Position numbers and translations under genes: made by a program. From the NCBI RefSeq assembly GCF_022965805.1, contig NC_133108.1, positions 39,564,051 through 39,628,050 of the forward strand: 64,000 nt of DNA, read 5' to 3'. Below the pieces are notes generated by a model. That model made no database searches. It saw only the letters and a list, made by a program, of their open reading frames with translations, and had not been told where the DNA came from. Of this stretch, positions 49,205-59,835 are shown in pieces. Numbering within the stretch: position 1 is the first letter of the stretch; each line of letters starts with the position of its first letter. This DNA comes from Primulina eburnea. Taxonomy: Eukaryota; Streptophyta; Magnoliopsida; Lamiales; Gesneriaceae.

Positions 49205-50605
49205 TGTAATGCCCAAGATTTTATATCGTGTTAAAGTACGATTATTAATTTTTAATCGAGACGATTATGAAAGGGCTAATCGAGACACGAATTAAAAGTT
49301 TGTATGTGAAGTTGTTGATGCGAGAGCCGAAGGTCTCGCGCATATGCGCGAAGAGGGCAGAAGCCCATGGTGCGGAACAGAACACTAGGCGCACATGCTC
49401 GACTGTATGCGCGCACATGCGCGAGAGGTCCAGAAAGGTTGGCGCACATGCGCGACATAGATTCGCGCATATGCGCGAGGGTATCCGAGACTTGGCAAAT
49501 TTGAGCAATGGCCTCGCGCATATGTGCTGAGTAAGGGCGCGCATCTGCGCGAGTCTCCGTGAAGCTACGCGCCGAGACAGTATGTCTCGCGCATATGCGC
49601 GGACGGTGGTTGATTGTAAATTATTGGAATTAGTGGATACTGATTTGGTATCACCGGTATCGCAGGATTGTACTATTGTACTGTCAGAATTTGATAAAAC
49701 AGAGATGTCGTGATTTGATTAGAATATCGATACAGTATATGGATATTGTCATTGCCAGATTGAACAGTGACAGACTTTGAGTCAAAACTTCGATTGTATC
49801 AGAGCGACAACAAGAAATGTATAAATAAATGTTGATTCGGGATTCACAACTCGAGTTAGGTTTGACTTGAGTTTCCCTAAATCACAAACTTTATTTTATT
49901 GTATTGATATTTGCAGATTATCAGATTGATATGTTTAGTCTATTGAATGGTAGCAGAGCCAGAGTTTGAGTCTATGGCAGATCAGCCTAGCTAGGGCAGA
50001 ACCGCTGAGTCTTTGTCAGAACCGCGAAGACTCTAGACTTACGGTGTATCGATGAGCTTAGATGTAGATCGACTTCTATTGTAGACATTTGATACAGTAT
50101 GCCGAAGTCTAAATTAGATCGGGATCCCTAGGTTAGAAATAAGTTGAGATAAGATCACAAGTTATTGACTTAAATACAGTAGTCAGATTGGATACATGTT
50201 TAATGATTGTTTATGCTTTTATATATGTTTTATATGATTGCATTGATACATTGTTTATACTGGGATATTTATATCTCACCGGAGTTATCCGGCTGTTGTC
50301 TTGTCTGTATGTGTGCATGGCAACAGGTGAGACAAGTTCAGGGTCACAGAGGTGAAGAAAGATCGAGATTAGAGTGGTGATTCCGGATTTGGATATAGAT
50401 AGGTTTTATTACTTGATTGTAGTAGTTGAACCTAGTTTTGAACTAGATGCATGTTATACAGGATTTGTATTATTATACTGGTTTGTAAAATAGAATGATT
50501 CCATTACCTTCCGCATTTAAAAAAAAAATTAGACTCTGTTTATATTAATTGATTAAATTAGTCTCAATGACGATTAAAAAGATGATTAGCGTCCAGGTCC
50601 CCACA
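49205..50605 (+). mobile_element. Putative solo LTR (Ty3/gypsy-like) with CGCATATGCG palindrome array
   Basis: The unit starts TGTAATGCCCAAGATTTTAT and ends GTCCAGGTCCCCACA, that is TG...CA ends about 1.4 kb apart. No primer-binding site follows the right end and no second copy is in the window, so it looks like a solo LTR. An A-rich stretch near 50,517 could be the polyadenylation zone. The flanking 5-mers ATTGT and ATATT do not match well, so the ends or the age are uncertain. Between 49,335 and 49,601 it holds about eight copies of a TCGCGCATATGCGCGA-like palindrome. Confidence 0.7.
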
Positions 50606-50739
50606 ATATTCCTAACCATTAACTTATTTTGGAAACAGATGCATAGAAGAATATAGCTTTCTTGTGTTTTTAAAGTATTACGAGTGTGATAAATTAGTCT
50701 TGAATGCAATAAATATTCATATTGTAATCGAAATATAAC

Positions 50740-51050
50740 GTTAAATTGTTGTACGGTTTAAAAAATTTAAATTGCACCATTACTAACGGCTATAATTTTT
50801 GGTGAAGCTGTGAGCGTTCGGTCATACGATTGTTATCAGAGTCAAGATCGTAAGTTTGATTTTCATTAATTGCAAGAAGTGCAATTATTAAGAGAAGGAT
50901 ATTGAGTGCAATAATAGTTCTTGTTCGTACATGAGTCGAAACTTAATACTCCAGCTGTATTATATTTAAAAGATTTAAGTTGTACTATTACCACTGACTA
51001 TAATTTTTGACAAAACGACAAGTTCTCAGTCAGTCGGTCCGACAATTAAC
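50740..51050. repeat. Dispersed dimeric repeat, copy 3
   Basis: Two CTATAATTTTTGGTGAAGC / CTATAATTTTTGACAAAAC blocks are about 230 bp apart, with GTAAGTTTGATTTTCATTAA and TTGCAAGAAGTGCAATTATT between, as in copies 1 and 2. The left block is preceded by TTGCACCATTACTAACGG and the right by TTGTACTATTACCACTGA. Confidence 0.65.
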
Positions 51051-51197
51051 ATATCATGGAAAATTGTATTTTCCTCTAAACATATTTTTAAAAAAAAAAA
51101 ACACCAAGGGGTTTATCATAATTTTGGACCAAAACCCAAAATTTTGAGTATATCCTAATTCATTAGGATATAGGACGCTATAAAACAAACAAAAATC

Positions 51198-51352
51198 ATG
51201 AAAATTTTTGTGAGACAGATATTTAATTTCGGACATTTATGAAATTTTTTAATTTATTATATAAAAAATATTACTTATTATTGTAAATATAAACATGATT
51301 GATCTATCTCACAGATAAATATTAATCAGATTGTTTCACAAAATATACCTAC
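51198..51352 (-). mobile_element. GTCTCAC-family MITE, strongly decayed
   Basis: It retains AATTTTTGTGAGACAG, AATATTACTTATTATTGTAA, GATCTATCTCACAGATAAAT and TTTCACAAAATATACCTACT in family order. Possible flanking 9-mers ACAAAAATC and GCAAAAATT agree at 7 of 9. Confidence 0.65.
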
Positions 51353-51596
51353 TAAGCAAAAATTATACATTGAAATGGTATCCTTTGGCATTTTTTTTCA
51401 ACGTCACTCTTTAGATGAACTTACGAATTTAAGATATCGTATTGGACTAAAATTGTTTGAATCGATAGTTCAGGTATTAAAGGCAATGCTTGTATTTCTC
51501 ATCACGATAATTTTTTTTCCTTACAGATATTTATTATACGATGATAAACTCATATTTTTTAAAAAAATAAATAAATTCCGATATAGAGATATTGAA

Positions 51597-51600
<4 letters not shown>

Positions 51601-51636
<36 letters not shown>
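51601..51636. repeat. (AT)n microsatellite
   Basis: Eighteen AT units directly abutting the next MITE copy; a short ATATATATAT run lies on the other side of that copy. Confidence 0.95.
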
Positions 51637-51639
<3 letters not shown>

Positions 51640-51817
51640 AAAACTTGTGTGAGACAGTCTCACGGGTCGTATCTGTGAGACGGATCTCTTATTTGGGTCA
51701 TACATGAAAAAATATTACTTTTTATGCTAAGAGTATTACTTTTTATTGTGAATATGGGTAGGGTTGATCCGTCTCACATATTAAGATCCGTGAGACGGTC
51801 TCACATGAGATCAACTC
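51637..51817 (-). mobile_element. GTCTCAC-family MITE inserted in an AT tract
   Basis: A near-consensus copy from GCAAAAACTTGTGTGAGAC to GAGATCAACTC. Both flanks are AT repeats, so a 9-bp ATATATATA target duplication fits but cannot be told from the microsatellite. Confidence 0.9.
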
Positions 51818-53077
51818 ATATATATATATGTAAATAATAAATTATGATACAATTCTAGAACTTAAATATCGATAGGTTACAGGAATCATGTTGCCATATA
51901 TTATAAATAAATAGATTATAAACCTGGAAAAAGTTACAAAAATAAATTGTCACTTGTAAAATAAATAAAAAAATCGCCTGAAACTTCCAATTATATGGCA
52001 TAAAAGTACTACGCGCCTCGAGAGCTGAAATTCTTTTAATTGATTAAAGATCTTTTATTCAAATTTTAAAAAAGCTACATTTATATATAAAAAAAGAAAA
52101 AAAAACTACATTCATATTACCTCCATTTTTTCAAATATAGTTTTAAACACATGGGGTTGATTTGTTTTCCAATTTTATATGTTATTAAATTTTATAAGAT
52201 GAAAAAGATTTGAAAATTTAATGTACTGATTTTTTTAAAAAATAATACATGAATTACATTAGCTGTCCCGAAACAAGGTCTATCGACAATACATTAGTAA
52301 CATTATAACATGGATGATTTTAATATGTAGGACAATTATTTATTTTGTATAATTTTAAAATCTTGTAGAATAAAATCTAGAAACTATAATAATTATATAT
52401 GTTGAGTTGATTAATGATTATGTACTACTTTACACATTAAAAATACTTACTTAAATTGTTGGAAAGAATTTTTGTCAAGAAAAAGTACAAAGTAGGAATG
52501 AAAGATGGATGCAAACTACATGTGAGCTGTTCGACTTGATAACGAATTTCTCACAACATAATACATTGAATTATTTATTTAAAGCTAGTAAATTAAAAGA
52601 ATTTTTTTATTATTCTGTGAGAATTTTTGAAAGTTATTTTTTGATGTGTACTGAATAGACTTTCGAACGAATGCAATAGTATGTAAATCAACGTTAGTCA
52701 GATAAATTACATTGGATAAGCTTTGTGTAACAAACGCGTCCGAGAAGATAGTGGTGGGAGAAATCGAATTTTTGATAATTGGTTAAACATCCATCTACTC
52801 CATTTACTCGAGGGTTAAGGCTGACCTAAATTTTATTATTATTGGTGGTTGTGTATTCATTGAATATATATGATGTAAACCATTGTCTTAGTCATTAAGA
52901 TTCGATAATGATATGTGTCTTATGATAATTGAGTTGGTTTAGTTTATTAAGTTTGAGATCAAGGTCCAAAGTAGAAGTGTCAAAAATTAACTCGGCTAAT
53001 CAACTCAAAAAAATATCGGGTTAGGGTTGAGGGTTTTAAAGTTCGGGTCATATCCGGTTGGATCCGAAATCTGACCT

Positions 53078-53445
53078 TGTTAATTGTCTCACATCGGTTG
53101 GATAAATAACCTTGGAATGGTATATATGGGATTGGACAATCCTCCCCCATTGAGCTAGCTTTTGGGGTTGAGTTAGGTCTAAGTTCCAATCTTAACATGG
53201 TATCAGAGTCCGGGTTCCACCGTTATGTGTTGGACTGCCTATAATTAGGCCACCCGTTCTGCCCATAATTGGGTCATTTGTAAACTTTACGCTCCAGATG
53301 TTCATTTTTGGGCGTGAGAAGGGTGTGTTAATTGTCTCATATCGGTTGGATAAATAACCTTTGAATGGTATAAATGGGATTGAACAATCCTCCCCCCTTG
53401 AGCTAGCTTTTGAGGTTGAGTTAAGTCCAAGTTCTAATCTTAACA
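53078..53445 (+). mobile_element. Complete TRIM retrotransposon
   Basis: Two 120-bp LTRs (53078-53197 and 53326-53445) start TGTTAATTGTCTCA and end TCTTAACA. The left LTR is followed at once by TGGTATCAGAG, complementary to the 3' end of initiator methionine tRNA, the usual primer-binding site. GGGCGTGAGAAGGG before the right LTR is a plausible polypurine tract. The 128-bp interior has no coding capacity. GACCT flanks both sides (53073-53077, 53446-53450), a perfect 5-bp target duplication. Confidence 0.96.
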
Positions 53446-53679
53446 GACCTAAAAAAAATTGATGTGGGTTAGGTTATGTTTAGGTTGACCTGAATTCAAA
53501 AACCAGATCTCCCACCATAACCAACTAACCCATTTATATATATTATCATAGTTTAAATATAAACTAAAAGAATTATAAAAAAACTGTGTACAAGCACGCA
53601 AAACGTGCGTCAGAGCACTAGTTTATATGAAGTTTTATTATTGTGTGTTTAAATTAAATTATTATTTTTATTGTGTATT

Positions 53680-53683
<4 letters not shown>

Positions 53684-53719
<36 letters not shown>
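53684..53719. repeat. (AT)n microsatellite
   Basis: About 18 TA units inside the 52,973-53,882 element. Confidence 0.9.
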
Positions 53720-53729
<10 letters not shown>

Positions 53730-54066
53730 TTAATTATTTTTTTAAGAATAAAAGAAAGATATTGACTGGTAAAAAATTTAGATCGAGCTGATCAATTTGG
53801 TTCGGATCAGAATTTTTCAAGTGACTAGGACCGACCTAATCCGCCCTGAACCAAATCAAACCCATTCAAATTGACACTCTTGGTTCTAAGTAATTTCACG
53901 AAGGCCTTATCTGATGAAGCTTGTCTGCGATGTTATGCAACTTCACACTTTATACGGTGTATGGTTAGCAGAGATATATCTATAATTTACTCAATGTATG
54001 CCCAAACAACAGTGACCTTATTTTATAGCCATTATAATAGGAAATAGTGATTTTCATCTCAATTAT

Positions 54067-54243
54067 GGCAAAAACTTGTGTGACGGTCTCACAGGTCGTA
54101 TTTGTGAGACGGATCTCTTATTTGGGTCACCAATGAAAAAATATTATTTTTTATGATAAGAGTATTACTTTTTATTGTGAATATGGATAGGGTTGACCCG
54201 TCTCACGGATTATCCGTGAGACGGTCTCACATGAAACTCACTC
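54067..54243 (-). mobile_element. GTCTCAC-family MITE with duplicated end
   Basis: It runs from GGCAAAAACTTGTGTGAC to ACATGAAACTCACTC with all family landmarks. Its right end together with the adjoining sequence is repeated once more downstream. Confidence 0.9.
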
Positions 54244-54418
54244 CTAAACTCTAATTTTTTCTAAGACTAAACATTTTTTATACTGATTTTAGTTTATTTA
54301 AACATTTTTATACTGAATTTAGTTTATTTTATCCGTAAGACGGTCTCACATGAGACTCACTCCTAAACTCTAATTTTTTTCTAAGACTAAACATTTTTTA
54401 TAATGATTTTAGTTTATT
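54211..54418. repeat. 119-bp tandem duplication including a MITE end
   Basis: TATCCGTGAGACGGTCTCAC at 54,211 and TATCCGTAAGACGGTCTCAC at 54,330 begin two copies that stay aligned through CTCACTCCTAAACTCTAA, CTAAGACTAAACATTTTTTA and GATTTTAGTTTATT. The first copy has about 30 extra bases at its right end that partly repeat ACATTTTTATACTGA. Confidence 0.88.
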
Positions 54419-55330
54419 AAAATAAAAATAATTAAGCGAACTACACAAAATAATTATTTTTATTTTATCTCGAACCCAGATCCAAAATTTTAGAAACATA
54501 TATTTAGATTTAAAAAATCTAAATATTCTGTTTTTTTATAAAAAAAAATCTAAAAATCTCCACTCAAACTCAAATAATTGTGAAATAAAAAGGAACCTAC
54601 AGCTGAGGGACCAAATCGAGACAAAAGTAAAGAGATTTGTCGCTCTCACGTTGTTTGGAATTGCTTTCCGCTGGAAATTCCCACTTTTGGAGAAAACTCA
54701 AACCGCGTTATTTAGCCCTAATTCTAAATTTGTCTCTGACTTTTTTAATAGAAAAATATTTGTTTTCATAAATAAATTATAATCTTTTGAGAGAATATCC
54801 GTATTTTTAATAATTAAAATGATTAATTTAATCACCGCTTCTTTCTCTGTCGGACACTCTCATTGGAAACTAGCTGTCCCGCCGAATAAAAAGTTTTCTT
54901 CCATATTTACCAAAAAAAAGAAATTTTATTCCCTTATTTATTTTATGAGTTTTTTTCTCATGATTTTTTCTTTCCTTTGTTTTTTTCTCATGATTTTTTT
55001 CTTTCCTTTTTTCTAACCACGTAATTATAAAAATTGACCAAGTATATTAGTTATCTAGTTAAATGATTTTGAAGAGAAATATATTGTCGAAACATTATTA
55101 CAAAAATATAATTGATTCAATAAAAGTACAAAACTAAAAATATCACACCACATTTGGCCACCAACATATATACAAGTAAATAATCTACGTTGGTCTGGAG
55201 TTCAATTATCTCTATCAATATTTTATCAGACAAGTCTGTCTTATATAGTTTTTCCAGTACGGTTTACCTGACTAACATAGTTTACAGACTATTGCATTAG
55301 GTTGAAAGTTATTCAATACATACCGAAATG

Positions 55331-56174
55331 AGACGGTCTCACGAATCTTTATATGTGAGACCTAGGGGTGTAAATGAACCAAACGGTTTGCGAGCTATTC
55401 GAAGCTCGGCTCGATAAAAAGCTCGTTTGAGTTTGTTTGTTAATCATATCAAACCAAGTCCAAGCTCGATTTTGAGCTCGAAAATTTATTCAAACCAAGC
55501 TCAAGCCTAAGGATATTCGACTCGTGAGCTCGCAAACATGTTTGATAATAGGCTCGCGAGCTCGAGCTCGGCTCGTTTAGGTGGCTCGCAAACATGATTT
55601 TGGAATGTTCAATAATATACTTATTTATGTTTTTTTTTTTTTTGCACTTATTTGTGTTGTTTTGGTTATTTATGAATGAATTTACATTTTTATGTCTGAT
55701 TTAAAATTAGTTTGTAGATATATTTAATTTTTAACAAGCTCGATTCACACTCAAACTCGAGCTCAATTCTATGCTTATCGAGCTCGAAAACGATATGAGC
55801 TCCAGCCAGGCTTGTTAAACATGTTAAACGGGCTATTAATGAATCAAGCTCGAGCCTGGCTTGATTAACATGTTAAACGAGCTTTTAACGAGCCGAGCTC
55901 GAGCCTGACTTGATTAACATGCTAAACGAGCCGAGCTCGAGCTTTTAACGATATCAGTAATTTCAATACAAACCAAGCTAGAGCCTCAAACAGCTTTAAA
56001 CAAACCAAGTTCAAGCCTGATACTGTTTGGTTTGGTTTGGATCGTTTACATCCCTAGACGAGTCAACCCTACCGATATTCACAATAAAAAGTAATACTTT
56101 TTCATTTATGACCCAAAAAAGAGATCAGTCTCACAAAATACGACCCGTGAGACCGTTTCACATAAGTTTTTTTT
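55331..56174 (+). mobile_element. GTCTCAC-family MITE split by a 0.7-kb insertion
   Basis: The left part is 55331-55361 (AGACGGTCTCACGAATC) and the right part 56058-56174 (ACGAGTCAACCCTACCGATA to AAGTTTTTTTT). The flanking 9-mers ACCGAAATG (55322-55330) and ACCGGAATG (56175-56183) differ at one base. The first few bases of the usual left end are missing. Confidence 0.88.
55362..56057. mobile_element. TIR element CTAGGGGTGTAAA...TTTACATCCCTAG
   Basis: A 696-bp insertion with termini CTAGGGGTGTAAATGAACCAA and, reversed, CTAGGGATGTAAACGATCC. The interior is packed with GAGCTCG/CGAGCTC words in both orientations around an AT-rich centre (55,620-55,730). There is no open frame of note. It sits exactly between GTGAGAC and ACGAGTCAACC of the host MITE; only AC (or GAC) is duplicated, shorter than the 8 bp expected of hAT elements. 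The class is therefore open. Confidence 0.8.
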
Positions 56175-56972
56175 ACCGGAATGTAACAACTGATGCGAGT
56201 TCTATCATTATAAAAAAAAATTAAATAACATACACCCTTAAAAAAAACTAGTGTAAAATATTTGTTGATATTTAGTTGTCCATTTCGCTTAAAACATATT
56301 TAATTAAGCATTACTTAATATATATATATTTTTTAAAAATAGAAACATATTCTATTTAGCTGGTGAATCACATCGTTACAATTAGGTTTTAAATACAAAA
56401 CATCGTCTTAAACTTGAAATTGGATATAAGATGAGCTATAAGTTATCTGCAAAATAAAAACAATAAGCTAACTAACTTATCAAAATCAACAAACTCTATT
56501 GGCACATTTAATTTCGAAACTCAACCCAATTAGCTACTTCTCTCTAACTCGCCCGTTGTTGGATGTATTTATTTATTTATTATTAAGGCAAATAATGTAT
56601 GATGTTGGGCTTTGCAGCCATAATGGACCGCTATCAAATAAATCAAACAATAAATAAACTTAACAAATCTAAAACAAGGGCCTTACCCCGGTTCAATCTG
56701 ATCAGTGATTTTAATTAATTGAACATCTCGTCCACCAATTTTATTATAAAAATAATTTAGATAACTTCTTGTACGATTATTGGTTGCATCTGAACGATTT
56801 GAATTTCAGAAAGTATTTGAAAGAACGATTTGAAATAGAATAAGATTGCATTTGAGATGGATAAATATTTTGTATATTTAGAAAATCAAGACCATACAAT
56901 TAAATGAATTCCAAGGTCATTTAGTAATTGAGAGATTTGAAATCTATTATATTTTATGTGATTAATATTTAA

Positions 56973-57142
56973 GAGTAGATGAGTAGGTCTCTTGTGAGAC
57001 GGTCTCACGAATCTTTATCTGTGAGACGAGTCAACCCTACCTATATTCACAATAAAAATTAATATTTTTTCATGGATGACCCAAATAAGAGATCCGTCTC
57101 ACAAAATACGATACGTGAGACCGTCTCACACAAGTTTTTGTC
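56973..57142 (+). mobile_element. GTCTCAC-family MITE, intact with perfect 9-bp TSD
   Basis: A 170-bp copy from GAGTAGATGAGTAGGTCTC to CAAGTTTTTGTC, flanked by AATATTTAA at 56964-56972 and 57143-57151. This copy and the next define the family ends. Confidence 0.95.
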
Positions 57143-57303
57143 AATATTTAAATAACTAAGAAATATATTTAATATTTGTTATATTGCAGTAAAATTATGA
57201 TCGAAATCTATGAATTAATGGATTTGAAGCTAATTAATAACAAAGTTGTTGGTTTGTTTAGGTAAATCTACTTTAAAATTTCAAATCTCGACCAATTGTT
57301 TTT

Positions 57304-57485
57304 GAGTGGATCTCATGTGAGACCGTCTCACGGATCATAATCTGTGAGACGGGTCAACCCTACCTATATTCACAATAAAAAGTAATACTCTTAGCATAAA
57401 AAGTAATATTTTTTAATGGGTGACCCAAATAAAAGATCCGTCTCACAAAGATGACCCGTGAGACCGTCTCACACAAGTTTTTGCC
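57304..57485 (+). mobile_element. GTCTCAC-family MITE, intact with perfect 9-bp TSD
   Basis: A 182-bp copy from GAGTGGATCTCATGTGAGAC to CAAGTTTTTGCC, flanked by ATTGTTTTT at 57295-57303 and 57486-57494. It retains both halves of the internal AAAAAGTAATA duplication. Confidence 0.95.
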
Positions 57486-57840
57486 ATTGTTTTTTCGAGT
57501 TATTGTGGTACAGTTTAAACTCATTTCAAATAGAGTAATTTTTTAATACTCATTTCAAATACTCCATCAAATCTAAACTCGACCTAAAATAATTTAAAGA
57601 AATAACTAGTCTATGGCTTATATTATTGTCGAATGAATTTATTCAAACAAACTAATGAAACTCATAACTTCAAATCTATGGAAGAATCCAAATGCAACTT
57701 GAGAAATTGAACTGGATGAGAGCCTATTCGACCCATCTGAATTCACACCATAGCTAGCTGCATGGATGAATCACATGAGGGGAACACGAGAATCCAACTG
57801 GATGAGAACTACTGAAATACCAAAACTACCCCTTTCCACA

Positions 57841-59835
57841 GTGCTGCAAGACCACTCGCCAGACCCGATTGGATTCCCCGTTTCAGCTTCCCATCACCGA
57901 CAGTGAGTTACTTCTCCCTCTTTCCTTCTCGTCGATTTCAACTCCGGTGGAGGTAAACTGATAAATCTTATTTTCTATTTGTTTCGTGATGAAATTCGGA
58001 TAAATTTTTTGAATAGTTTTACTGGATGATGTTTCGATTCCGATCCTTTAAAAAAAGAAGACGAGATTTGGGGTTCTTACATCGTTGAATTTATTTTTCT
58101 GTTGAATTAATATACTTCGGAGAGACTGGAAAGGGTAATGCAATGATGGATTGTTTGCTTGATTTTGTATTATATTTGTTTTGATGGGATGAAGTACAGA
58201 AGCTGTGAAATTTTGATTTGGATTGTTCGTTTGAGATTCATAGAAGTTAATTACGATTGCTTCCAGCTTAGGGATTAATTTAGCTATTGATCTCATTACA
58301 CTGAAAGGATCATTATCATCCTGACCCCCAAATTAGTTGTAGTCGGATATATGATTTCTCTCCTTCATTGTACTTTATTTGAAATTTATTAGATTGTCTA
58401 TGATCTCCGAATCATTCAAAGTGAAGCTTAGTAACTCTATGCTTAGCTAATTTTGGGGTAAAAAGACAATGGGGGAATTATATTGTTTTTCCATGATTTT
58501 TGTGCTTACTCAGCTTTGTTGTTGAACTTAAATATTCATGAGTAGGAATCAAAGTGACCAGACGAATCTCTTTCATCTTTCTTTTTTCAGTCGTCTTAAT
58601 CCGAAAATCCCAAATCCTGTTCCCCTTTGCGTGGCTTTTCAAGATGCCCGAGTCCAGATCCTTTTCTTTTTTAAGGTAAGATGGTTATAAAAAATTTCAA
58701 GAAACCTATACTTACAAATTAAGTGAATTGTTATTTCATGTTCTTCGGAGAGACCTGTTAAGGTTAGTTTCTTCAAATTTGTGGAGTTCCATGTCTTTTG
58801 TATTTATCTACATCTTTGAATGTTCAGTTTCTTCAGCGAATTCATTAATAATTCCATTATGGTGGTTTACGATGTTTAGTCTCTGTTTTAATTTTCCTTT
58901 GGTATTTTCATATCATGGTTCATCTTGATTTTGATAAAGTTGTAGTTCGTCTGATACCGCTATGCTTTAAACCTCAAGCAAGCTAAATTCAAGGGTTTTT
59001 TTTTCTTTGCATTTGATGATCTGTTGTCACCATGATGTGCCTGATTTTGGATGCTAACAGAGAAATTGAGTGATGGTTAGGGCAGTTTCAGCGTGTTTAA
59101 GTTCTTATTGCTTGATTTCAAATTTGATGGAATTTAGGGATTTGATCTAGATCAGCTCAGTGGTTAAACTATTATGTGTATGGCAAGAAAGTAAATGGAG
59201 TCTGGTCTGTGTTCTTTCAAGCGGAGAAAGTAAAGTTTTATTTACTTGAAATATGTGATAACTATAAATTCGAATTTCTTTGAATTAAAATTAATTGGAC
59301 AAAATAAAAAAATATTAATCGTATTTTAAAATTACTATAAATTGCCATTTTTATATTTCATCCCCATCTTATTTTTTTGTCTGTTCTGGGAAGGTTCAAT
59401 CATTAGATTTTTGTCCATTTTTATACCAATTTATGCATATAGACATGAGGCTATGTGCACCGCAACATTATTGCTCTGAAAATTGTTATATTTTTGTGGT
59501 TTGTTGTTTTCAGGTGCGAAGGAAAAATAAGCACTAGTTGAGAAAGAGATTTATCTGGTAATTTTGTTTTCTATTCTTGATTATTTAAGTGCTCTATCTG
59601 ATATATTATTTGCACAAAATACTTATCATTTTTATTTGTATAAAATGTAAATTAACTTTATTATTTACTCTACCAAAGCGCGATACACTCATTTCTTATG
59701 TAGTCGCCACCTCAACCCAAGGAAATAACAAAATTGAAACAATACCGACTGATAGTAGAAAACGAATCTGTCTGCTTTAACTATTAACCCATTCACCACG
59801 TTTCTTTTTTCTCCTCAGCCATAAAATTGAAAAAC
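57841..59835 (+). promoter_or_regulatory. Leader region of the VHA-D-like gene with 5' UTR introns
   Basis: A pyrimidine-rich start zone near 57,840-57,950 is followed by likely non-coding exons 58591-58675 (TTTTTTCAG before, GTAAG after) and 59514-59557 (TTTTCAG before, GTAATT after). The final acceptor CTCCTCAG at 59,818 lies 17 bases before the ATG. The first exon's donor could be at 57,902 or 57,952. Inferred from splice signals only. Confidence 0.5.

Larger units (their letters stand above)
52973..53882. mobile_element. TIR element carrying a nested TRIM
   Basis: The left edge AGAAGTGTCAAAAATT and the right edge in reverse complement AAGAGTGTCAATTTG form an inverted pair of the hAT-like GTGTCAA type. 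The interior has GGGTTAGGGTTGAGGG words, a TRIM (53,078-53,445) and an (AT)n run at 53,684-53,719. No clear target duplication and no transposase were seen. Confidence 0.55.
45993..57840. other. Twelve-kilobase repeat field without genes
   Basis: Apart from the mobile elements listed individually, this stretch is AT-rich with no supported reading frame. Bases 47,900-49,190 and 51,820-52,970 hold only A/T-rich sequence in which I recognise nothing. Bases 54,450-55,320 contain T-rich runs (54,930-55,010) and otherwise nothing identifiable. Confidence 0.5.

Noticed and set aside
49267..49544. Open frames on both strands over the CGCATATGCG palindrome array
   Set aside because: Produced by a palindromic GC-rich repeat that avoids stop codons; the translations are repeat-like (RICAHMRE-type) and sit in an LTR.
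49335..49601. CRISPR-like array, because of the regularly recurring palindromes
   Set aside because: Spacing is irregular, the host is a plant nuclear genome, and the words lie inside an LTR.
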